DNA of 13,777 nucleotides from an uncultured Bacteroidota bacterium (GCA_903933765.1 CAIZLI010000267.1:1-13777), one strand, 5' to 3'; shown: positions 1 through 7,321, counted from the stretch's first letter. Numbers and translations: made by a program. Notes: generated by a model from the sequence alone, not told the origin.

Positions 1-1
1 T

Positions 2-994
2 GATTTGCTTTATTACAAATATTATTTCTTAGACACTTTACAATATCCTTATGACAAACAGGCTTTGATTAATGAGTTTGAATTATTAAGCGATCAATTG
101 TCTGATAGTCATTTTAATTATTTCATGTTCCGTGATTTTCAGAGCAGAAATATTATTGTCAAAAATGACGAAGTGTTTTTTATCGATTTCCAAGGGGGGA
201 TGAAGGGCGGCATGCCTTATGATGTGGCATCTTTATTATGGCAAGCAAAAGCAGAATTATCCAATGAATGGAAAGAGCGATTATTAAATGATTACATCCA
301 TGAAGCAGAAGAAGTTTTAGGTGAAACCATTGATACTAGTTTATTTAAAAAACAATACCATGGCTTTGTTTTATTAAGATTATTGCAGGTATTGGGCGCG
401 TATGGATTTAGAGGTTTGTTTGAACGTAAGGCCCACTTCTTAACCAGTATCCCATTGGGTTTGAGAAATTTAAAAAGCTTTTTAGAGGTCTATACTTTGG
501 ATAAAGACACGCCAGTTTTTGCTGGCATCTTAAAGTGGATGGTGGGGGATGATGTATTGAATAGATTTACGCCAATGCAAGCCACTGAAAAAACACCATT
601 GGTGATTACCATCAATAGTTTTAGTTATAAAAAAGGATTGCCTTCGGATGCATCAGAAAACGGTGGTGGATTTATTTTTGATATGCGCGGGATTTTAAAT
701 CCGGGCAGGTTCGATGATTATAAACAACTTTCTGGATTGGATAAGCCAGTGCAAGATTTCTTAGAACAAAAAACCAAGATGAATACTTTTTTAAATAGTG
801 TTTGGGATTTAATTGACATCACTGTTGAAAATTATTTAGCTAGAGATTTTGAATCCTTGCAAATTAATTTTGGTTGCACAGGTGGCCAACACCGAAGTGT
901 CTTTGCAGCAGAACAAACTGCAAGACATTTAAAGAACAAGTATAAAGTAAAGGTCGTTTTAGCGCATACCAATGAAACCAACTGGGTAAAATAA
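2..994 (+). CDS. AmgK-like sugar kinase fused to a RapZ C-terminal domain (5' partial)
   Basis: The frame is already open at the left edge, so the protein is truncated at its N-terminus; a TTG at 5 is not a credible start because the kinase N-lobe would be missing. The visible first part is the C-lobe of an aminoglycoside-phosphotransferase-type kinase: FRDFQSRN, with the catalytic Asp at codon 134-136, and FIDFQGG, with the metal-binding Asp at 185-187. The last ~130 residues (from about nt 596) match the RapZ/YvcJ C-terminal domain: SFSYKKGLPSDA, FDMRGILNPGR, GLDKPVQDFL and the loop GCTGGQHRS (nt 872-898). In E. coli RapZ this domain senses glucosamine-6-phosphate and binds sRNA. With MurU immediately downstream, the kinase is inferred to phosphorylate MurNAc and/or GlcNAc at C1 during cell-wall recycling. 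The domain calls are strong; the substrate is inferred. Confidence 0.85.
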   Translation, partial: DLLYYKYYFLDTLQYPYDKQALINEFELLSDQLSDSHFNYFMFRDFQSRNIIVKNDEVFFIDFQGGMKGGMPYDVASLLWQAKAELSNEWKERLLNDYIHEAEEVLGETIDTSLFKKQYHGFVLLRLLQVLGAYGFRGLFERKAHFLTSIPLGLRNLKSFLEVYTLDKDTPVFAGILKWMVGDDVLNRFTPMQATEKTPLVITINSFSYKKGLPSDASENGGGFIFDMRGILNPGRFDDYKQLSGLDKPVQDFLEQKTKMNTFLNSVWDLIDITVENYLARDFESLQINFGCTGGQHRSVFAAEQTARHLKNKYKVKVVLAHTNETNWVK

Positions 995-1001
995 TTTTTT
1001 T

Positions 1002-1745
1002 ATGAAGGCAATGATTTTAGCTGCAGGATTAGGGACTAGGCTGAAGCCCTTTACAGATCATCATCCTAAGGCTTTGGCCATTGTCAATGGTAAGTCTTTA
1101 TTACAACGCAATATTGAATACCTACAAGATTATGGGATAGACGAAGTGGTGGTGAATGTGCATCATTTTGCAGATCAAATTATAGATACGATTCAAAAAA
1201 ATAAAGGCTGGGGTTCTAATGTAACAATCTCTGACGAGTCGGATGAAGTGCTTGAAACGGGTGGAGGATTATTAAGAGCGAAAGGGTATTTTGAGCATGA
1301 AGCTAAATGGTTGGTGATGAACGCAGATATCTTAACCGATTTAGATTTGGGTAAAATGCTTGAAGCAGATAAAGCTTTTGATGCATTATCCGAAGGCGAA
1401 ATGGTGGCTACTTTAGCAGTGACCAATCGTACCACAAGTAGAAATTTAATTTTCAATACAGCTGGCACATTGTGTGGCTGGAAGAATAATACAACCAATG
1501 AAGAAAAATGGGCCAATCCTTTAAAAGACCCAGCCATGGCTGTTCCTAAAGCGTTTAGTGGAATACAAATTGTGCACGCCAATTTTTTTGAAGCATTGAA
1601 TATGCAAGGTAAGTTTTCTCTGATCGATGCTTATTTACAAATTGCCCAACACTATGCCATTCATTTTTATGACCATAGCGATGGCATATTATTAGATGTG
1701 GGTAAACCAGAAAGTCTAGAAAAAGCAGCAGGACTTTTTAAGTAA
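1002..1745 (+). CDS. murU: MurU-like sugar-1-phosphate nucleotidyltransferase
   Basis: This 247-residue protein has the nucleotidyltransferase fold. The N-terminal signature LAAGLGTRLKPFT with PKAL (residues 6-25) binds the nucleotide, ETGGGL is at 85-90, the metal-binding Asp sits in MNADIL (D109), and the C-terminal DVGKPESL replaces the usual DIGTPE-type motif. It has no C-terminal beta-helix acyltransferase domain, unlike GlmU, which fits the short MurU class (UTP + MurNAc-1-P to UDP-MurNAc + PPi). The start is the ATG 7 bases after the stop of the AmgK-like kinase, so the two are almost certainly cotranscribed, and that pairing is the main argument for MurU over a mannose- or glucose-1-phosphate enzyme. 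The protein is cytoplasmic. Fold certain, exact substrate inferred. Confidence 0.75.
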   Translation: MKAMILAAGLGTRLKPFTDHHPKALAIVNGKSLLQRNIEYLQDYGIDEVVVNVHHFADQIIDTIQKNKGWGSNVTISDESDEVLETGGGLLRAKGYFEHEAKWLVMNADILTDLDLGKMLEADKAFDALSEGEMVATLAVTNRTTSRNLIFNTAGTLCGWKNNTTNEEKWANPLKDPAMAVPKAFSGIQIVHANFFEALNMQGKFSLIDAYLQIAQHYAIHFYDHSDGILLDVGKPESLEKAAGLFK

Positions 1746-1811
1746 TTGTTTAAGGGACTGAAGGGTTAATTTTTTTCTTCCTTAATTTATATCAATAGAT
1801 TAATTTGTCTA

Positions 1812-2978
1812 TTATACTTTAATGTATATTTTTTTCTTGTCTAAGATATTTGCAAGTACTGCAAAGAAGGCAATAAAGCAGATGGCATAAACAAAAGAAC
1901 CTACTCTTAGATCACTCGAAATATTTTTACAAATATGTTGGTAAAACCAAGGTAGGGCTGAGGTATAGACTGGTTCTCCTTTTTCATCTGTATGGTCTAC
2001 CCATCTTAATAAAGCCAATACTCTTGGCAAAAATCCACTGAGTACAAAAATAAATAAAGGGTTCTTGCCAAATACATCAAAGAAATGGCTCCATCTGCCT
2101 TTGGTATTTTTAAATTCTAATAAATAAATGAGTACACTTATCGTAATGATGGCTAATCCAGAAGTATACAATACATAACTACTAGTCCATATTTTTTTAT
2201 TGATAGGGAAACTAAAGTCCCAAATATATCCAGCTAAAACCAATATGACTCCAGCTAATAATAACTGTGCAAGCATCTCAAAGCTTTTTCCTTTTGCTTG
2301 AATGTATTCACCCACTAAAAATCCAAAAATCACTTGCACAATGGCTGGCAATGTGCTAATCAATCCTTCTGGATCAAATGGCACACCTTCTCCTTTGTAA
2401 ATATGATTCACACCTAAAATTGTTTGATCTAATGCATTGCCAAAAAATCCAGACAAGCTATAAGGGTGCCCTTGAGTACCTAATAAAAAACACAACATCC
2501 AATAGGCGATTAAAATAAGTCCACCTATATAGAATGCCAATTTAGATTTTCCATAATACACTATCACAGAAGCGAAAAAATAACAGATGGCGATTCTCTG
2601 TAAGACGCCTAAAATGCGAATATGCTCCCAGGTCTTAGCCACTAAATGTCCATCGGACCATTTTACAAAAGGACTCCAATTTAAAAACAACCCAATCAAG
2701 AAAATCAAAACCGTTCGCTTCACTACTTTTTTCCAAAAATCAGTTGGCGTGCCTTTTTCAAATTTTGGCATCACAAAAGCCATGGCGTTACCAACAGCAA
2801 ATAAAAAGAAGGGGAAAACCAAGTCGGTAGGGGTGCATCCATGCCAGCTAGCATGTGCTAAAGGGCTAAAAATATGTCCCCAAGAACCAGGGTTATTTAC
2901 AAGAATCATCAAGGCCACGGTTGCCCCTCTAAAAACATCCAATGCGTAATACCTTTCCTTTTGTAACATATTGACCAT
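1812..2978 (-). CDS. HGSNAT/NagX-like membrane acyltransferase family protein (DUF5009)
   Basis: A 388-residue inner-membrane protein with about ten hydrophobic segments. Family motifs in order: RYYALDVFRG near the N-terminus, HASWHGCTPTDLVFP (42-56), ILGVLQRIAICY, FPINKKIWTSSYVLYTSG and FGKNPLFIF. H42 corresponds to the active-site His of human heparan-alpha-glucosaminide N-acetyltransferase, which passes an acetyl group across the membrane onto glucosamine. Bacterial relatives (COG4299) include NagX, found in N-acetylglucosamine-use gene sets of some proteobacteria. The length is normal for bacterial members. It converges on the kinase/murU pair and diverges from rfbB. An alternative start is the in-frame ATG at 2969, three codons in; both are plausible because the homologous region begins after it. 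The family is clear; the substrate, and whether it acylates or transports, are unknown. Confidence 0.85.
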   Translation of the reverse strand: MVNMLQKERYYALDVFRGATVALMILVNNPGSWGHIFSPLAHASWHGCTPTDLVFPFFLFAVGNAMAFVMPKFEKGTPTDFWKKVVKRTVLIFLIGLFLNWSPFVKWSDGHLVAKTWEHIRILGVLQRIAICYFFASVIVYYGKSKLAFYIGGLILIAYWMLCFLLGTQGHPYSLSGFFGNALDQTILGVNHIYKGEGVPFDPEGLISTLPAIVQVIFGFLVGEYIQAKGKSFEMLAQLLLAGVILVLAGYIWDFSFPINKKIWTSSYVLYTSGLAIITISVLIYLLEFKNTKGRWSHFFDVFGKNPLFIFVLSGFLPRVLALLRWVDHTDEKGEPVYTSALPWFYQHICKNISSDLRVGSFVYAICFIAFFAVLANILDKKKIYIKV

Positions 2979-3060
2979 TTAGGATTTAAATGTAGTAAGA
3001 ATATTGGGTTAATAAAGCATTTATGGTCAAATTACTTTCTTATATATATGTCGTTATTAA

Positions 3061-3068
3061 TATCTTTG
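3061..3068 (+). promoter_or_regulatory. Candidate -7 box of the rfbBCA promoter
   Basis: TATCTTTG is a perfect match to the Bacteroidota -7 consensus TAnnTTTG and ends 16 bases before the rfbB ATG. No clear TTTG-type -33 element lies 19-21 bases upstream; that region is AT-rich. It sits in the 106-bp gap between the divergent acyltransferase and rfbB genes. If used, the leader would be only about 10 bases. Confidence 0.5.
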
Positions 3069-3084
3069 TGCCTCATAATTGACC

Positions 3085-4179
3085 ATGAAAAAGAACATTT
3101 TAATTACAGGAGGAGCTGGCTTTATTGGATCGCATGTTGTGCGTTTATTTGTCAATACATATCCTGATTATCAGATCTTTAATTTAGACGCATTAACCTA
3201 TGCAGGTAATTTAGAGAACTTAAAGGACATCGAAAAAGCCGCGAACTACCATTTTGTAAAAGCAGATATTTTAGAAGCAGCTGCATTGAAAGACATTTTT
3301 GCAAAACATGCAATTACAGATGTCATCCATTTGGCTGCAGAATCGCATGTGGATAGAAGCATTGTTTCACCTTTGGATTTTGTGTACACCAATGTGATTG
3401 GTACGGTGAATTTATTGAATACCGCTAAGGAATATTGGAAGGATGATTTGAGTTATGAAAAAGCGCATGATGGTTCTTGGGGTACTCAAAGAGACCATTT
3501 GTTTTACCATGTTTCTACCGACGAAGTGTATGGTAGCTTAGGTAAGGAAGGCTTGTTTACCGAGACCACACCGTATGATCCAAATTCACCATACTCTGCA
3601 AGTAAAGCAGCGAGCGACCATTTTGTAAGAGCTTATGGTGAGACCTATCATTTGCCAACGGTGATTTCTAATTGTTCTAATAACTATGGCCCGAACCATT
3701 TTCCTGAGAAATTAATACCATTGTTCATTCATAATATCATCACTAAAAAACCATTGCCTGTATACGGGGATGGTTTATACACACGTGATTGGTTATTTGT
3801 AAAAGACCATGCTCGTGCGATAGATTTAGTGTTCCATCAAGGCAAGCGCGAAGACACTTACAATATTGGTGGATTCAATGAATGGACGAATATTGATTTA
3901 GTGAAATTGTTGTGCAATCAAATGGATGAAAAATTAGGAAGAGCAAAAGGAGAGAGCGAAAGCTTGATCACTTATGTGAAAGATCGTCCAGGCCATGATC
4001 GCCGCTACGCCATTGACGCGACTAAATTAAACAAGGAATTAGGATGGAGTCCTTCTGTTACTTTTGAACAAGGCTTGGCAGAAACGATTGATTGGTATTT
4101 GAATAACGAGGAGTGGTTGACGAATGTAACGAGTGGTACTTACCAAAAATACTATAACGAAATGTATACAAATAGATAA
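3085..4179 (+). CDS. rfbB: dTDP-glucose 4,6-dehydratase
   Basis: RfbB/RmlB catalyses the NAD-dependent conversion of dTDP-glucose to dTDP-4-keto-6-deoxyglucose. The 364-residue protein is an extended-SDR Rossmann enzyme: GGAGFIGSH at 9-17 binds NAD, HLAAESHVDRS is the usual family block, VSTDEVYG holds the T145-D146-E147 catalytic trio, and YSASK (Y170, K174) is the SDR catalytic pair. NNYGPNHFPEKLIP and YGDGLYTRDWLFV follow as expected for sugar-nucleotide binding. The ATG at 3085 is preferred over an in-frame TTG six bases upstream, because the protein then begins MKKNILITGGAGFIG, the normal family N-terminus. Its stop overlaps the rfbC start by one base (TAATG), indicating translational coupling. 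Length is typical. Confidence 0.96.
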   Translation: MKKNILITGGAGFIGSHVVRLFVNTYPDYQIFNLDALTYAGNLENLKDIEKAANYHFVKADILEAAALKDIFAKHAITDVIHLAAESHVDRSIVSPLDFVYTNVIGTVNLLNTAKEYWKDDLSYEKAHDGSWGTQRDHLFYHVSTDEVYGSLGKEGLFTETTPYDPNSPYSASKAASDHFVRAYGETYHLPTVISNCSNNYGPNHFPEKLIPLFIHNIITKKPLPVYGDGLYTRDWLFVKDHARAIDLVFHQGKREDTYNIGGFNEWTNIDLVKLLCNQMDEKLGRAKGESESLITYVKDRPGHDRRYAIDATKLNKELGWSPSVTFEQGLAETIDWYLNNEEWLTNVTSGTYQKYYNEMYTNR

Positions 4180-4730
4180 TGAGAGTAGAACAGACCCCAT
4201 TGAAAGATTGTTTTATTATTCACGAGAAAGTGAATGGCGATGCCCGTGGTTATTTTATTGAAACCTATAATAGTAGGGACTTTAAAGCGGCTACAGGATT
4301 GGAGATTGAATTTGTACAGGATAATCAATCAAGGTCTTCAAAAGGGGTATTGAGAGGATTGCATATGCAAAGAGGTGCTGCAGCGCAAGCAAAATTAGTC
4401 AGGGTTTTAGAAGGTGCTGTATTAGATGTTGCGGTGGATTTAAGAAAAGGTTCACCAAGTTTTGGACAACATCATGCCATTGAATTAAGTGCAGATAACA
4501 ATAAACAGTTTTTTGTACCTGCAGGATTTGCACATGGATTTGTGGTGTTAAGTGAATATGCTACTTTCTTTTATAAAGTAGATAAGTTTTACGAACCAGG
4601 TAATGAAGTGGGCATTATGTACAATGATGCTGATTTAAATATTGATTGGAGATTACCGACATCAGAATTGATATTTTCAGAAAAAGACAAAACATTAGGC
4701 AGCTTCGCTGAATACGCGGCTTCTTTATAA
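4179..4730 (+). CDS. rfbC: dTDP-4-dehydrorhamnose 3,5-epimerase
   Basis: RfbC/RmlC epimerises C3 and C5 of dTDP-4-keto-6-deoxyglucose to give dTDP-4-keto-L-rhamnose. The 183-residue cupin has the family layout: FVQDNQSRSSKGVLRGLH with catalytic base H62, AKLVRV with K72, VPAGFAHGF with H119, FYKVDKFY with Y132, and SEKD with D170. The loop after the catalytic His reads MQRGAAAQ, where relatives usually have an aromatic and proline-rich version; the position is not catalytic. The start ATG shares its A with the rfbB stop codon. The next gene begins 17 bases after the stop. Full length and apparently intact. Confidence 0.96.
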   Translation: MRVEQTPLKDCFIIHEKVNGDARGYFIETYNSRDFKAATGLEIEFVQDNQSRSSKGVLRGLHMQRGAAAQAKLVRVLEGAVLDVAVDLRKGSPSFGQHHAIELSADNNKQFFVPAGFAHGFVVLSEYATFFYKVDKFYEPGNEVGIMYNDADLNIDWRLPTSELIFSEKDKTLGSFAEYAASL

Positions 4731-4747
4731 AATAAAATCGGAGACTT

Positions 4748-5608
4748 ATGAAGGGAATTATATTAGCAGGTGGTTCAGGTACAAGATTGTATCCAATTAC
4801 CAAAGGTATCAGTAAGCAATTAATGCCTATCTATGACAAGCCAATGATCTATTATCCATTGTCAGTGCTAATGTTGGCAGGTATCAAGGAAGTATTGATT
4901 ATTACGACACCCGAAGACAATGATCAATTTAAAAGATTACTAGGGGATGGTGCTGAAATTGGTTGCAAATTTAGTTATGCAGTGCAAGCTGTCCCTAATG
5001 GTTTAGCACAAGCATTTGTGATAGGCGCTGATTTTGTAGGAAAAGATAAAGTAGCATTGGTATTAGGAGATAATATTTTTTACGGTGCTGGTTTTAGTAA
5101 ACTAGTACAATCCTTTAACGATGTAGATGGTGCGGCGGTATTTGCTTACGAAGTAAATGACCCAGAGCGTTATGGTGTGGTGGAGTTTGACGAAAACAAC
5201 AATGCACTTTCTTTAGAAGAAAAACCAAAAGCCCCTAAGTCAAACTACGCGGTGCCGGGTTTATATTTTTACGACAACGATGTGGTAGAAATTGCGAAGA
5301 ATATTCCTGCATCACCAAGAGGAGAATATGAAATCACAGACGTGAACAAAGTATACCTAGAGCGTAAAAAACTACAAGTGGGTATCATGAATAGAGGTAC
5401 CGCCTGGTTGGATACTGGTACTTTTGAATCCTTAGCCGATGCTTGTGAGTTTGTAAGGGTCATTGAAAAGCGTCAAAGCCAAAAAATAGGATGTATTGAG
5501 GAAGTGGCCTTCAGAATGGGCTTCATTGATAAAGCACAATTATTGGTTTTAGCCGATAAGTATGCTAAAAGCGGGTACGGCGAATACTTACGAGGGCTTA
5601 AAAAGTAG
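4748..5608 (+). CDS. rfbA: glucose-1-phosphate thymidylyltransferase
   Basis: RfbA/RmlA joins dTTP and glucose-1-phosphate to give dTDP-glucose, the first step of the dTDP-rhamnose route. The 286-residue protein shows [11 protein letters not shown] (6-16), [17 protein letters not shown] (22-38), VLGDNIFYG with the metal-binding Asp, EEKP, and the C-terminal [11 protein letters not shown]. It is the short housekeeping class of about 290 residues, where feedback inhibition by dTDP-rhamnose is the family rule. A GGAG sequence lies a few bases before the ATG. It is the last gene of the rfbBCA operon; its 3' end forms one arm of a candidate hairpin. No rfbD follows; the next gene is an unrelated regulator. 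Confidence 0.96.
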   Translation: MKGIILAGGSGTRLYPITKGISKQLMPIYDKPMIYYPLSVLMLAGIKEVLIITTPEDNDQFKRLLGDGAEIGCKFSYAVQAVPNGLAQAFVIGADFVGKDKVALVLGDNIFYGAGFSKLVQSFNDVDGAAVFAYEVNDPERYGVVEFDENNNALSLEEKPKAPKSNYAVPGLYFYDNDVVEIAKNIPASPRGEYEITDVNKVYLERKKLQVGIMNRGTAWLDTGTFESLADACEFVRVIEKRQSQKIGCIEEVAFRMGFIDKAQLLVLADKYAKSGYGEYLRGLKK

Positions 5609-5635
5609 TTTTGTTCACTTTAAGCCACTTTTTGC
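5595..5635 (+). terminator. Candidate terminator after rfbA
   Basis: GGCTTAAA (5595-5602) pairs with TTTAAGCC (5619-5626), followed by a short T run at 5629-5633. The left arm lies inside the last codons of rfbA, with the stop codon in the loop. The loop is 16 bases but can be partly closed by AGT/ACT pairing. It would separate the rfb operon from the B12-regulator gene. Confidence 0.5.
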
Positions 5636-5718
5636 TGTCAATTATTAGACAAAAGTCATTTTAGCGCAGTTATTTCAAAATAGACTGAACTATTCAGAGT
5701 AATTATTGTTTTTGTAGT

Positions 5719-6597
5719 ATGTCATCTTATACTATCAAAGATTTAGAGAAAATTTCTGGAATTAAAGCGCACACCATTCGTATATGGGAGCAGCGCTATA
5801 ATTTCTTGCAACCGCAAAGAACAGAAACGAATATCAGGTCTTATTCTGCAGATGAATTGAAAGTGATTCTAAACGTATCCCTTTTAAATAAATACGGATT
5901 TAAGATTTCCCATATAGACAAGATGTCTTCCGAGCAGATGGAAGAAAAGATCATGGCCTTGAGCCAGTTAGATGCGCAAAAAGAGCGCGTGGTGAATGCC
6001 TTGATTAAGGAGATGGTGAGTTTAAATATGGTTGCTTTTGAGCGTCAATTAGATTTATATATTGGACAAAAAGGGATCGAAAAAGCGATCAACGAAATCA
6101 TCTTCCCTTATTTGGAGCGTGTAGGTATTCTTTGGGTAACCAATCATATCAACCCTGCACAAGAACACTTGGCGACCAATATCGTACGTCAAAAAATCAT
6201 TTTAGGTATTGAGCGTCTAACGCCATTGCTAACTTACACTAAGAGAATCGTGTTGTTCCTTCCAGAGGGAGAATACCATGAACTAGGCTTATTATATGTG
6301 CATTTCCTATTGAAACAAAAGGGTATTTATGTAGATTACTTAGGTACCAACGTACCAATGGTAGACTTGAAATATTTAACTGAGTTCAAGAAAGTAGATT
6401 ATTTGTACTGTCATATTACCATGCCTGCAAGGAATTTTAAATTGGATAAATTCTTTACCAATTTAGCGACCATCAATCAGCAGATTCCTATCATTTTGTC
6501 TGGTCAAATGATCCAAGAATACAAGGGTAAAATCTCTCCAAATATCCATTTGAAGCGAAGTTTGTCTGAGACCATTGCCTTTTTACAAGATATTTAA
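5719..6597 (+). CDS. carH: MerR-family B12-dependent light-responsive regulator (CarH/LitR type)
   Basis: This 292-residue protein begins with a MerR-type winged helix (residues 1-70; YTIKDLEKISGIKAHTIRIWEQRYNFL). Residues ~85-165 form the helical cobalamin-capping domain, and ~175-290 the Rossmann-like B12-binding domain. The photoreceptor signatures are present: W139-x9-E149-H150 (Wx9EH) and E185-Y-H187-E-L-G190 (ExHxxG), where H187 would be the lower axial ligand of cobalamin. In characterised CarH proteins adenosylcobalamin drives a tetramer that represses carotenoid genes in the dark, and light breaks the Co-C bond and releases DNA. The position upstream of an ECF sigma factor and crtIBZY fits that role. 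The C-terminal glycine motif is SGQ rather than a typical GG, a point to check. The own promoter is not obvious in the 110-bp upstream gap. Confidence 0.9.
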   Translation: MSSYTIKDLEKISGIKAHTIRIWEQRYNFLQPQRTETNIRSYSADELKVILNVSLLNKYGFKISHIDKMSSEQMEEKIMALSQLDAQKERVVNALIKEMVSLNMVAFERQLDLYIGQKGIEKAINEIIFPYLERVGILWVTNHINPAQEHLATNIVRQKIILGIERLTPLLTYTKRIVLFLPEGEYHELGLLYVHFLLKQKGIYVDYLGTNVPMVDLKYLTEFKKVDYLYCHITMPARNFKLDKFFTNLATINQQIPIILSGQMIQEYKGKISPNIHLKRSLSETIAFLQDI

Positions 6598-6650
6598 GGG
6601 TCCATTCGACCACATCCTCCTGCGTCCTATTCCCTATTACAGCCTTATCG

Positions 6651-6675
6651 CTGCTTAATTAAGCAGTTCTTTTTC
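6651..6675 (+). terminator. Rho-independent terminator after carH
   Basis: CTGCTTAATTAAGCAG (6651-6666) is a perfect 16-bp palindrome that folds as a 6-bp stem with an AATT tetraloop, followed by TTCTTTTTC. It lies 54 bases after the regulator stop and before the sigma-factor promoter region, so carH and the crt operon are probably separate transcripts. Confidence 0.6.
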
Positions 6676-6724
6676 AATGCTTTATGCATTTGGGGCTCTA
6701 AAATATACCTCCATAAGTCAGTTC

Positions 6725-6754
6725 TGTTTAATATTTTTTAAAAATAATTAAACA
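6725..6754. promoter_or_regulatory. Upstream candidate CarH operator (palindrome copy 1)
   Basis: TGTTTAA (6725-6731) and TTAAACA (6748-6754) are inverted arms separated by 16 bases; one more pair (T6732/A6747) extends each arm to eight bases. The spacer is itself almost palindromic A/T. The same arms and spacing recur 55 bp downstream. The assignment to the adjacent MerR/B12 regulator is inference. Confidence 0.6.
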
Positions 6755-6779
6755 AAAATGAGGCATTGTCAATTTATTA

Positions 6780-6809
6780 TGTTTAACTTTACTCCTCAAA
6801 CATTAAACA
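6780..6809. promoter_or_regulatory. Promoter-proximal candidate CarH operator (palindrome copy 2)
   Basis: TGTTTAA (6780-6786) and TTAAACA (6803-6809) have the same arms and 16-bp spacer as the copy at 6725-6754. Here the arms extend to 11 bp (6776-6786 with 6803-6813). A near-consensus -7 box, TAACTTTA at 6784-6791, lies inside it, and the sigma-factor ATG begins seven bases after the core. Protein bound here would block the promoter, consistent with repression. Confidence 0.65.
6784..6791 (+). promoter_or_regulatory. Candidate -7 box for the sigma factor/crt operon
   Basis: TAACTTTA matches TAnnTTTG except for the last base and ends 25 bases before the sigma-factor ATG. A TTG at 6766-6768 is the nearest upstream element but its 15-base spacing is shorter than usual, so the match is imperfect. 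An overlapping alternative is TATGTTTA at 6778-6785. Confidence 0.35.
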
Positions 6810-6816
6810 TAATTGT

Positions 6817-7317
6817 ATGTCAAACGCAGAATTTAGTTTACTACTTACCGAAAATGCGGAGTTTTTAAGACCATTTGCAATCAATCTTACAAAGGATCAT
6901 GAGTCTGCTAAAGATTTATACCAAGACACACTGTACAGAGCGATTTCTAATAAAGACAAGTACAATGTAGGAACCAATATTAAAGCGTGGTTGTATACCA
7001 TTATGCGCAATATTTTTATCAATGATTATCGCCGTAAAGCCAAGCAATCTACTGTGTTGGATAATAGCCCGAACGATTTTTTAATCGATCAAACTTTCAA
7101 TAAGGTGGTGAATGATGGAATAACTAACTTAAATTTGAAGGAAGTAAATCAATTCATACATGATTTACCAGAGTTATTTAGAACACCATTTAATTTATAC
7201 TACGAAGGGTATAAATACAATGAAATTGCTGAAGCACTAAATGAGCCTCTTGGTACAATCAAAAGTAGAATTCACTTTGCTAGAAAAATTTTAAAGCAAA
7301 AAATTCAACGATATTAA
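6817..7317 (+). CDS. ECF-type RNA polymerase sigma factor
   Basis: A 166-residue sigma factor made only of regions 2 and 4, as usual for the ECF group. Region 2 (about 13-76) includes DHESAKDLYQDTLYRA and NIKAWLYTIMRNIFINDYRR, the core-binding and -10-recognition helices. Region 4 (about 108-162) includes LPELFRTPFNLYYEGYKYNEIAEAL and the recognition helix around GTIKSRIHFARK. No anti-sigma gene lies beside it, unlike many ECF systems, so control is probably transcriptional, through the palindromes immediately upstream. The stop is 4 bases before crtI, indicating one operon. It parallels light-controlled sigma factors such as LitS of Streptomyces and CarQ of Myxococcus, but its own targets cannot be read from this window. 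Confidence 0.93.
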   Translation: MSNAEFSLLLTENAEFLRPFAINLTKDHESAKDLYQDTLYRAISNKDKYNVGTNIKAWLYTIMRNIFINDYRRKAKQSTVLDNSPNDFLIDQTFNKVVNDGITNLNLKEVNQFIHDLPELFRTPFNLYYEGYKYNEIAEALNEPLGTIKSRIHFARKILKQKIQRY

Positions 7318-7321
7318 ATTC

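Noticed and set aside
1193..1582. Open frame of about 129 codons on the minus strand inside murU, and similar antisense frames inside crtZ, rfbC, rfbA and crtY
   Set aside because: They lie opposite genes with clear family motifs, have no recognisable domains and are explained by the codon use of the real gene.
1747..1753. Further TGTTTAA site, with single TTAAACA copies also inside rfbB and crtB
   Set aside because: These are lone half-sites without the partner arm at 16 bp, as expected by chance in AT-rich DNA.
1746..1811. Possible bidirectional terminator between murU and the convergent acyltransferase gene
   Set aside because: TTAAGG (1750-1755) and CCTTAA (1780-1785) can pair, but the stem is short, AT-rich and has a 24-base loop; the T run lies inside the loop.
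3079..3084. TTG start giving rfbB two extra residues
   Set aside because: The ATG at 3085 gives the standard family N-terminus, and the TTG is part of the repeated TTGACCAT octamer.
5609..5718. CarH operator or cobalamin riboswitch upstream of carH
   Set aside because: The TGTTTAA/TTAAACA palindrome does not occur here, and 110 bases with no B12-box-like sequence is too little for a riboswitch. Only a 13-bp CTGAA/TTCAG mini-palindrome (5685-5697) was seen.
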